Shown here piece by piece: positions 20,614 through 30,221 of a stretch of DNA of 64,000 nucleotides. Position 1 is the first letter of the stretch. Every line of letters starts with the position of its first letter. The position numbers and the translations under genes are program-made. Under the pieces are notes generated by a model. That model was not told the origin of the DNA, ran no database searches, and saw only the letters and a program-made list of their open reading frames with translations. Source of the stretch: Pseudo-nitzschia pungens (taxonomy: Eukaryota; Bacillariophyta; Bacillariophyceae; Bacillariales; Bacillariaceae); the NCBI GenBank assembly GCA_037355855.1, contig CM074760.1, forward strand, positions 124,001 through 188,000. Reading direction: 5' to 3'.

Positions 20614-23600
20614 CTAAAAGAACATGTCCTCTTCCACGCCATCGTCGTCGATCCCACCGAGAAACTCTCCCAGACTTCCAGCCACCGTCTTTTCACCCAT
20701 GTAGACCATAGGAGTGGGATCCGGCGGGGGTGCTTCCATCATCAAATCGAGCATGCTCTTGGAAGCGTTCGGGTTCCTGGAGACCTTGACCAGGGCCTGC
20801 AAGAGTTCTTCGACCTCCGAAGGGTCCTGTAGGTAATTGGCGGCCGCACTGGGTTTCTTGCCGACCGTGCATGTGAAGACCTCGGCATCGTTGGAAACAT
20901 TTGGGTCGCAGATCGACACATCGACCAGGCGCATGGTCTTGGGCAGATCCGAGGCCCGGCCTCCGCGTGCCCGATGACCAATCTGCCGCATGACGGACAG
21001 CATGGGCTCGTCGCAGTGATCGTCTCCCAAGACCAGAGCAAAGTCGACCTGGGCATCGGGCTTGGCCCTCAGTTTGTGAAAGTAGCAAATGGCCTTCATC
21101 GCAAACACCCCCTTGTTGACCCCCTTGGGTCGGACTTCGACGTATCCTCCCTCTTCGACCCCACCGTGCAAAATGTCGACGGGATAGCTTCGGAGAACAT
21201 TCGACAAGTGATCCTCGAGCTCGCGAGCCTGGAGGTACCCGAACTCCAAATCGGCGTCGCGGTACTGCCACAAAACCTTCATTTCCGTCTCTTCGATGTA
21301 GGATCCGTGGGTACGGCTGGCGTATACTTCCATGATGCTCATGGTGAGGGATCTCCAGGTTCGATCCGAAATTGGCACCAGAGTCTCCCAGTGCCGTTTC
21401 TTTTTGCGGTGGTGTCTCTTGACACCACGCGGGGAGGAAGCCAGGTTTCCGCCGAAGGAGGAGAACATGCTTCCATCAGGAGCTGTCACTAGTATCGGTG
21501 CCATTGCCGTGGTTGAGTTTCGGCCAGGAGATGTACATTCCGTGCTCGGCTGCCAATCCCAAATTGGGAATGTGTCCCAGCGTCTTGATAAGGGAGTGAC
21601 GTTCCTTTCCACTGACGACAAAGACCGTGTTTTTCTTGTCGCTGCAGAGGTTCTGAATGGTTTCAATCATAGCGGGTGTGGGCTCGGAATGATGGATCCG
21701 AGTTTTGACCATACGGAAACGGGACAAATTGTCCAGGTTTTCGTTGGAGGTAATGGTTCCTCCGTAATCAAAGAGAATCAGGCGGTTACTCGCCATCTTG
21801 TAGCCCTTGGCCACGGCCTTGAAATCCAGAGATTCGAATCCTACATCCATTCCCAGGAGACGGAATCCCAATCCCAATCCAGCACCAGAATACTGCACGG
21901 GATTTACGCTCTTGTGAACCCCCTTCAGGTCCAACATGACCGCCAATGCCCACCGCTGGGTCGTAACCCTTGTCACGAATTCGCTCGCGCAGGTCACACG
22001 CTTGAGGCGCTCCTCCTCCGTCATGGTAAGGGCCTGTTGAAAGGCTTGGGCGATTTCGGAAATCTTCCACGGATTGACGTGGAGGGCTCCACGCATCACC
22101 CTTGTGCACGAAGCAAACTCACTGAGGACTACCAGGCCTCTGCGACGTCCCCCATCGGCCTGACGCACAGCCGGGATGAGGGCCTCCTGGTGGGCAATAG
22201 TGAACTCGAGGGGAATGAGATTGAGACCGTCTCGGATCGGCGTGACGAGGCAGACGTCCGATGCCTTCATGAGTGCCATGCGCTGCTGCAGTCGCATTCT
22301 CCAGTCGGGGGTTTCCTGGAACTGGATGGTTCCCGGCCACATGGCGTTGATTCGTTGGACCTGATCCGTGACCTCGTTGCGGGTTTTAATGTAATCGTCT
22401 CCACGTTCCCAGGCCGTGATTCCGACCTGGATTAACACGATCTTACCAATCCATTCGGGGCATCGCTTGAGGAATCGCTCGATAGCTAGGAGCTTGAGGG
22501 GAATTCCTTTGAGGCTCTCCAGTCGATCGATCGAACAGAATATGGTCTTCCCGGGATAGCGTGCCCGGATCATGGCGGCCTCCCGAGCCACGCGGTCGTG
22601 CTGCAAGATCTGGTTGAGGACGGGAGGTTCGATTCCGGCGTGAATGCTGGTTACGGCCACGTGCCGTCCGTTGGTGTCGATCGCAAGAGTGTACCCACCG
22701 TTTCCGGACGCATCGGGAATCATCCCATAGTTCAGGCCTAGCAAGCGACGGCAGCAAGTGAGGAAATGACGTGCGTACTCAAAGAGGTGGAACCCAACCT
22801 GGTCAGCGTTGAGCATACCACGCAAGAGGTCCTCGCGGCACCAAAGGGTTCGAAAAATTTCCGACGAGGGAAAGGGCGTGTGCAAAAATATTCCAATCTT
22901 GGCCATGGAGATGCGTCGGGTGAGGTAGGAGGGCAAAATAAGTAAATGGAACCCGTGGATCCAGACCAGATCTCCTTCGTTGAAGCACTGGACAACAACT
23001 TCGGAGAATTTGCGGTTCACCTGGTTGTATGCGGACCAGAGTTCCTTTTCTCGTCCCCGTCCGCCGTGAATTGGTCCCTGCTCGACATCGTCGCGGCAGA
23101 CCTCCGAAAATTGTTCCCCGTCCTCGTTGAGATCTCCGATACAGGCATCCGCATCATCTTTGGCGGCGTGAGATGCATAGACGGAGGTCACGTTATGCAA
23201 TACCGGCCACAGGATTCCCTTGCAGAATCCATTGTACCTGTAATTGTTGTTGTTTAAATTTGTTGCAGTTTGTCAACAATTTATTCGAGATGGTTTTTCC
23301 CCGGTCGTGTAATACCCAAGAACAAAAATTGGTCAATGTTTTGTGAGTAGCGATTCGTCGTTTGAATATCGTAGCAAGATTTCACAAGAAATTAAATGCA
23401 GAAACAGTGAAAACGAAAACGAAACCCAACAAAGTGAGAATCAGTGAGCAATGCGGGCCATTGTATGGACAGTTCTGTTGTTTGGGTTTGGAATTATTGG
23501 TGTTGGCGTGGTGCGATGGAATGGGATCGGATGGGATACGTACATTTCTCCAAAGACCAGTGGATCGATCCACACCGGAACGCAGTGAAAGGGCCGGAGG

Positions 23601-25373
23601 CACTCCTCGACGAGGTGCCGCTCGTGGATGGGCACCCCGTAGTGTTCCGACGGCTGGTGCTGGTTCCCACCTCCCTCGCCGGTGCTCTCGCTGACGGAGG
23701 AGGACTGCTGGGTGTTGTAGTTTCCGTGCCATCCCTTCCACTTGACAACGCCTACCCGGGTGACACGCAGATGGGTCTGCATGCTCAGGAGGGCCTCGTA
23801 GTCCCAGTCGGCCGTCCACTTCGGAACCGCCGAGGTCTCGCAGCGGTGGACGACGACCGGCAAAAACGCGCTGACCACCACCAGTCCGTCCGTGGCGTTG
23901 AGCTGAACGGGTTCCCCGATGCGGTTGCGGGAGGACGGCGAGGACGCGCTGCTGCCGGGTTGGGGACCGGCCTCGGCGCTGAGTGGCTGGGTCGGCCGGC
24001 GATTGGCGTACGAGGGAAGCTCCGAGGCAAATCCTACGCTCTTCCTCTTTGGCTTGGAGGAATCGTCTTCGGAGGGTGAAGCCCGCTGCTGCGACCGCTC
24101 TTGTTGCTGCCGCTCCCCGGTGCAGGCCCCGCTTCCCTCGACTCCGACGTAGCGGGAGTTTCCGCTGTGGAGGGTCCGCTTGTGGTAAATGTCTGGTTTT
24201 TGTCCCTTGCGTTTTCCAAGGACGTCGTTGACCACGTAGGTTTCCCCCGGGAGCAAGAACTTGAGGGGGAGCGCGTGGTAATTGGTTTCTGAAGGAGACG
24301 ATGAAGAGGCAGTGGACGGAGCATCGGAATCTACCTCCATGGCTGTGTCTGTGGCGGCGGCGTCGGCGTAATCATCCACCTCCGAGTGTGTATTGACTGA
24401 GGTGTTCTGGCAGGTGAGCTTGTCCTCGTTGTTGGAAGTAGGGATGAAGTTTTCGTCCTCGGCACATTCCCACCGGTGAAAGGAACCGGCGCGAAATACG
24501 GCGTACCGGTACCGGAATTCTCCTCGGTGGGTGCTATCGATGTTCCCATTGCCGTTTCCGTTGTTAATTTTGTTCTTGTTGGTGTTGGATTTGTGCTTGT
24601 TCGCAAAAATAGTTCGTCCTTGCCCGAGCGGGGAGGGCTTTGATCGGACCACCGTCATGGGCAGTGATGAGAGGGTGCTGTACCAGGGAAAGGAGGTTGC
24701 CGTCGTGTAGAGAGGGATCATCTGCGGTTTGGGCGATTTGGCAGAGATGTGTGTGTGTATATATATATTTACATCCATCATCCGCATAGTCCAGATACCA
24801 ATGAATGAATGAATGAACAAAGACAGAAACCATTACATGCAAATATATTTTGTTTTTGAACAAAATAGGATCACCACCGGGGGACAAGGAACAAAAGGAA
24901 CAAAATAAGCGTCAGAACCGAACATGGCTTCAAACATGAGCCACTGGTTGACGCGTACCCAAGTCGGACGCAGACGACAACACAAAGTTTCCATCGAACC
25001 TCGCATTCGCGTTGCAACCGAATTCGAATTCATACCAAACGATAAAGAGATTCCTCCATTTCAATGTAGCACAATCGAATTCAATCCAATGCAATCCAAT
25101 GCAATGAAATCCAAAACAAAGCTCAGAACGCACCTTGTTGCGGCCGGCCGGAGAAGGAGGAGGAGGTGTCACATCCCCGCTGCCGCTGGCTGGGTCTTCG
25201 TATTCGTCGTCGTCGAGTGGGACCAAGTAGACGTCTTCTCCGAATCCCAGGCGCTCACACCGCGCCTTGAAGTGGACCGAGGCCACGTCCGGAGCGGATG
25301 CGGCCGCTGTTGCGGATCCGGACGGAGAAGTCGCGGAATTGCCGCTGTTGCTGGTTCCGCTGCTGCTGTTCAT
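20614..25373 (-). CDS. CBM20 / trehalose-6-phosphate synthase / phosphatase-like fusion; +1 frameshift needed
   Basis: Exons are 25373-25134, 24721-23544 and 23237-20614, all GT-AG and in phase, about 1,346 aa with one skipped base at 21478. A starch-binding CBM20 is split by intron 1 (VHFKARCERLGFGEDVYLV; then TSFPWYSTLSSLPMTV and FRYRYAVFRAGSFHRWE). The GT20 synthase domain follows: VVSAFLPVVVHR, YNGFCKGILWPVLHN with the family Tyr and Trp, HTPFPSSEIFRTL, DRLESLKGIP and RDGLNLIPLEF. The family HDYHL motif reads HGFHL, so its substrate-binding Asp is Gly. The HAD phosphatase domain has FDYGGTI where DxDxT is expected (second Asp is Gly), then GDDHCDE. The frame closes at TCC TGA within a linker and resumes one base later. 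Related fusions synthesise or sense trehalose-6-phosphate in the cytosol; with both Asp lost, a regulatory role is more likely. Confidence 0.88.
21475..21481 (-). other. Frameshift site TCC TGA T in the trehalose gene
   Basis: On the minus strand the frame reads AGC TCC TGA TGG. Skipping the T of TGA gives TCC GAT GGA AGC ATG and joins SDSS to DGSMFSSFGG. This brings the phosphatase second half (HWETL..., GSYIEETEMKVLWQYRDAD, GDDHCDE) into frame for another 287 residues. The heptamer equals the +1 site known from ornithine decarboxylase antizyme genes. A sequencing deletion or insertion is the main alternative. Confidence 0.7.
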
Positions 25374-26772
25374 GGTCGGTGTCGAGGAGATTCAACAAAC
25401 AGAAACGGAAGTCACGAAATGAAATCCAACCGCGAGTCGTCGATGGGGTAGTTTTTCGAACAAACAAAAAGTGTCCTACGGAATGTAGTGAACTGCTGGT
25501 GATGGAAGAATTGGCTCCTGTCTGTTGTTTTGATTTTGTTTTGTTTTGTTTTGTTTTGTTTTTCTGTTGTGGCTTGCTTTTCTTTGCTTTGTACCTAAGT
25601 GGGTCGAATTTGTGTCGGAAAACAAGCGAGAAACCAAGCGGAATTCTGGAAAACGAATTGTTTGTTGCTTTTCCTACGGATGATCGGGGGGAAATCGAAG
25701 CAGATGGGATAACCAGTTCATTCGAGACTGGCTTGGTATTGTTGCTTTCGTTGTTGGGGTTTCCGCCGGTTCTAGTGCTTGATGATTGACGGACACTGTA
25801 AGACTACCAACTCTATATTTGCGGAGGGCAACGAAGGAATGGAGGGCAGGCACGGTATCAATCAATCAATCAATCATCAGTCGATCCATGAATTCTCTCG
25901 TTTGCCGAGACAACGAAACACAAGGACGATTGATTCCTGTTTCGTGTATGATTACGTACCGTCAAAGGGGAATATTGTTGTTACCAACGAACGACAGGGG
26001 TGACAACCCTCGATCTTGTCTCGATTCGTTCACAATCTTTTGGGTTGTACGGTTGTTGACGTTCTTCGAGCCACGCACGTAGAACGATTCGATACACATA
26101 CTCGCACTATTGAATAACTTACCTTAACTCCCATAACAACCTACGCACCCTATCCTCCAGTACTAAACGTTTGTACGTACAGTAGGACTGCTGTAGAATG
26201 CGTTTGTGATGATGCAAGTCGAAGCGAACCATGGTGTCTAGTTGTGTCTGGTGGGTGATTGCACAGAACCTGGTAAGGTCTACGTACTCGTACGCACACT
26301 TTGATGGTACCAGGTATGTAGGTGATGGATTCCTTCCGCAAGGGAACATAAGTAAACTCCTTCTTCGACCGGATTCGTCAGTTCTTTAGCGAATCGGGAC
26401 CCGATTCTTCAGGACTGGAAATGGTCATTGAAAAGTAAATGCATTAGTACCGAATTACTACTACTTCGTACCGAAGTATTTTTTATGTCTACCGGAACCT
26501 GTACGACGACTTCGATAGACGACCGTAAACGAATGATTCTGAGATCTACTTCGTACTTCGAAGGTCGAAGTAACAATACGGGTAATCTACCTGGCACAAG
26601 CACGTTTAATTTGTTCGGGAGGCGACATTGTGGTTGTAGGCGTAATCGTATTGGGACACCCTCGAAAAAGGTGTGCTGGAGAAACAGAGACATCATGGAA
26701 GACGAGGCAACGTTACAAATATGGACAGGTGAAATGAACATTAAAGATATGCATACGTTCGTCTACCAGCAA
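25374..26772. other. Spacer without a supported gene
   Basis: It starts with the (TTTTG)n leader repeat (25533-25564) of the trehalose gene and a (CAAT)n run at 25857-25876. No coding domain seen. Confidence 0.55.
25533..25564. repeat. (TTTTG)n pentanucleotide in the trehalose-gene leader
   Basis: Six copies about 160-190 bp upstream of the ATG at 25373; the sense strand of the gene reads (CAAAA)n. Confidence 0.9.
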
Positions 26773-26845
26773 GCCGAATTAGCTCAGTTGGCAGAGCGCA
26801 CGACTCTTAATCGTGTGGTCGAGGGTTCGATCCCCTCATTCGGTG
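26773..26845 (+). tRNA. tRNA-Lys (anticodon CTT)
   Basis: Cloverleaf of 73 nt. Acceptor GCCGAAT/ATTCGGT, D arm AGCTCAGTTGGCAGAGC, anticodon loop ACTCTTAA with CTT, T arm GAGGG-TTCGATC-CCCTC, discriminator G. There is no T-run terminator before the next tRNA, which starts 7 bp later. Confidence 0.97.
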
Positions 26846-26852
26846 GGTTATA

Positions 26853-26924
26853 TCTCTTATAGTGAAGTGGTTATCACTCTTGACTTTGAATCAAGCATCC
26901 GGCGTTCGAATCGCCGTAAGAGAA
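26853..26924 (+). tRNA. tRNA-Gln (anticodon TTG)
   Basis: Cloverleaf of 72 nt. Acceptor TCTCTTA pairs fully with TAAGAGA, anticodon stem CTTGA/TCAAG holds CTTTGAA (TTG), T arm CGGCG-TTCGAAT-CGCCG, discriminator A. T5 at 26926-26930 is a probable terminator, perhaps shared with tRNA-Lys. Confidence 0.96.
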
Positions 26925-28445
26925 CTTTTTGCTTTTCCAAGAATTGCATTAACCCAAACAGACCCAAACGATTTTGATCCGGAGCGGTTTGTAGCCGCAT
27001 CAACCCATCAGGAACCTATTGTGACGTCGTTTGTATCGTATTCTTACCGCAGATGATAATGATGATAATCTGTTTTCACGAGGCTCGTTCCAACTAGTTG
27101 TAGTACCCTGCTCTCGTTCCAACAGTACCAGTTACCGTCACGTGGATGGTGAATTGCTTTTGATTCAACGATTTAAAACAAACCTAATACTAGTATTACA
27201 TCTTTCAACATTACCATGGCAAAGAACACGAAGTACTTCTATTTTCGATTCAGATGTTTGCGGCCTCCAAAAGAAGTACTTCGCTGGTGCTTCGTTTCGA
27301 ATGATACTGCCGTATCTTGTCGCAGCCGCCCTCTGGGCATGGTTTAAATCACCGGATTGACCTTCGACACTGCTCTGTCTTCGGACGATGGTTCTTTCAA
27401 TGCGTTTGCTTCGAACGCTGTGCGTTGGAACGGGTCTGCTTTTGGACACTTTGTCTTTTGAATGCGGACCTTTTTTTCGCCGTTGCTCTTCTGTCGAACG
27501 TTTCCGCATCGCTCTTTGTTTCGCATTAGTTTGATTGGCGTGCAACGTACGCTGTGCCGTCATCTCGTGAACCGTCAACGACTGATTGTCCTCTCGAACG
27601 CTGGATCGTTTGGATTTGTCTCCTTCACACCTTTCTGCCGCCTCCGAAAGAACTACGTCATTCCTTCGTTCTTGATGTATTGGTGGTGATCGTTCGAACA
27701 CTACTACTAGTAGTAGTTATTGCAATAGCTATTCTTGTTGTGTGGTGGTAAGAAATGGCAATTGTATGATAACAATGACAACCGATGACAGACTCTTTCC
27801 GCAGATTTTTTTTCCAACTGAAACTTTCCACAGATTTTCTTTCCAGCAACTGAAAACATAGTTTTCGTAACTCCTCCTCACAATGGTCCCACTGTACTAC
27901 TACTACTACTACTAGCTTTAGAATGGTTTCCTTCCCTTGACGATCGTCCTTCAAGTGGTCTGTAGTTTGGTGTGATCATGGTTGACTCCTGCATACTGGG
28001 CACTGTTCGTACCAGCATCATTACTACTACTGGCTGGGAAGAAGAAGTGGTACTAATAGTACTAGTACTACTAGTACTAGTAGTTCTACTATGCAACAAG
28101 AATAAGAACAAGTACTACTACTGGTACTACTACTACTACTACTACTAGTAGTAGTACTCTGATCAAGAGCAGCAGGAACACGAGGACCAGCAGGCAGCAG
28201 GAGTATCATTAACACCACACCACAATCCTTATCATAGGCTACTAACACTTGCAACACACTAGCCAACATCTTCGAACCACCCTCGACTAGAAATTTGTGT
28301 TCCTCTTCTACATCGAAACTGTGAACTCGTTGCGTACTACTTCGTACTAACTGCTCCGACACGCCGAACGCTGAGATGGTGCCGGATCAATGGACGGACA
28401 GGATGAGAATATAAAACACCAGAGATATAGTTGCACCAACAGTGA
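26925..28445. other. Spacer between tRNA genes
   Basis: Dense in TAC/TAG palindromic strings (27700-27720, 27897-27915, 28050-28160). Open frames are short and derive partly from these repeats. Confidence 0.55.
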
Positions 28446-28518
28446 GCTCTTGTGGTCTAGGGGCGATGACGTCTCGTTTACACCGAGAAGATCGGTGGTT
28501 CGATTCCACCCAGGAGTA
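28446..28518 (+). tRNA. tRNA-Val (anticodon TAC)
   Basis: Cloverleaf of 73 nt. Acceptor GCTCTTG/CAGGAGT with two wobbles, anticodon stem TCTCG/CGAGA with loop TTTACAC (TAC), T arm GGTGG-TTCGATT-CCACC, discriminator A. A T5 run follows within 10 bp. Confidence 0.93.
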
Positions 28519-29052
28519 GTGTTTTTCGACGCTCGTCTGGTGTTGTCGATATACATTATTTTGTATTAGTGTGCGGTAAGGTTACTCCAATAGTGGTTGA
28601 ACGGCTAGCAGGTTATGCAATTATGTTGCATGACTCCCGTCGCACTCGCAATCACAACCCTCACTATCCGAAAGCTAATAAGTGACCCATAGATTTTGCG
28701 TTACGTCATTTCTTTCCATGTTTTTGGCACCACATTTGGTTTTGGATGCGATGCCACAAGGCACCAAGAATGCAACGAAAGGACGTTTCTTTTGTGTATG
28801 TCTCTCTCCGTGTGTGTGTGTTGGTCGCTTGCTCATGATCACAACGACATGGGGTATTATCGCACATGATCTCGTTTTCATTCATGCAAAAGGAGGCCAG
28901 TCGGCAAATCGAAACAGACCGAGTCCGTAGTATTGCGCTCGTTGCCCGATCGAGGTTCCAATCAACTAACACCAACGATGTTGTACACGGCGAGAAAGTT
29001 CCTTTAATGTTTTTAAAAAGAGTATGAACACCACTATTGGCCACCGGAAACA

Positions 29053-29126
29053 GCTTTCGTAGCTCAGCTGGTTAGAGCGTGGGTCTAATAAACCCAAGGT
29101 CGTGGGTTCGATCCCCACCGAGAGTA
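29053..29126 (+). tRNA. tRNA-Ile (anticodon AAT)
   Basis: Cloverleaf of 74 nt. Acceptor GCTTTCG/CGAGAGT, D arm AGCTCAGCTGGTTAGAGC, anticodon stem GGGTC/AACCC-type with loop TAATAA (AAT), T arm GTGGG-TTCGATC-CCCAC, discriminator A. A T5 run lies about 8 bp downstream. Confidence 0.96.
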
Positions 29127-29646
29127 CTCATTGTTTTTGTTGGCTTGTGGACCAGATCGCTGACTTCTGTTACGTGGGCAATGATTATCACAATACTTAC
29201 CAACTTCGTCTATGAATGAATCTTTAGTTTCTTCGTAGAGTGTTACCAACAGTTGTGGCTTGCGTGTTTACTGGCTCTCTGCGTACCTACAGAGACAGTG
29301 AACTGTTTTACATGCCAGACCCATTGCTGAGTAGAGACTGGTGTTGGTGGAGGGATACCACCAGCACCGCTTCCTACTAGTACTAGTAGTACTAGCACTA
29401 CTGCCTTTGACTACTCCTGTACCGTACAAGCAAGAATGGGGGATTGACTCTTGCTTTCGTTCCGAAAATTAACTCATCCATCTTTATTGAATAAGTGCTT
29501 CGAGTCTTGGACATGAGGGCAGAGACAGATGTGTGGAGGAGCAAAACCGACTGATTCGACGTCATAGAATAAGGTATCACAGTAGTATATGATGATCCTG
29601 AAACCACACCTTGCAATACAATCGCCAATGAGTAAAATGAAAATTC

Positions 29647-29720
29647 AGCTTGATCGCGGATTCGAACCACGGACCTCTTCATTACTAATGAAGTGCTCTA
29701 ACCAACTGAGCTAAACAAGC
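29647..29720 (-). tRNA. tRNA-Thr (anticodon AGT)
   Basis: On the minus strand, 74 nt. Acceptor GCTTGTT against ATCAAGC with one T-T mismatch, D arm AGCTCAGTTGGTTAGAGC, anticodon stem CTTCA/TGAAG with loop TTAGTAA (AGT), T arm CGTGG-TTCGAAT-CCGCG. A T4 run follows. Confidence 0.93.
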
Positions 29721-30221
29721 ACGTGCTACTATCAATATCACGGAATGCCATCAAGATGCTGTTCGGTTTAACTCCAAATTCCCGTTTTACTATTCGCATC
29801 ACTGAAGGATGCAACTATTGAAACCGCAGCTTAAACTTCCAATGTGAAGATTACAATCTAGAAGTTAGTTTGGCCGTCTTACCTGACCAATTCTTCCTTT
29901 TCAGGTGGACAGAAAAATCATTCCCCACCATTCGAATCTGCATTATTTATGTCTATGTTGTAGATCACCGGTTGACATTTCCCTCTAGTGAAAGAGAGAG
30001 TTCAGCTATCTACATTTTATGCCTCGTTCGTTCACAAAAAGAGTTGTCAGGTTTCTTAATTTTCTGTTCATCCGCTACCAGCGCATTTTCACAGCTTGGA
30101 AATCCGCTTGGTTTCCTGATCACATGTCGTTTCATTACGAAATACAGAACTCCAGAATTGATTCATAACGCCAGAATTGATTCATATCTAATACTAGTAG
30201 TAGTACGCGTGTCTAAAGTTC
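29721..30221. other. Spacer downstream of the dynein stop codon
   Basis: No exon resembling the missing dynein C-terminal domain was found here on the minus strand, nor further down to 26.9 kb. Confidence 0.55.

Noticed and set aside
21410..21530. 67-nt intron (GTACATC to GGAAG) as explanation of the trehalose-gene frame change
   Set aside because: It restores the frame but would delete the conserved strand after AAEHG (MYISWP) and uses a poor acceptor without a pyrimidine tract.
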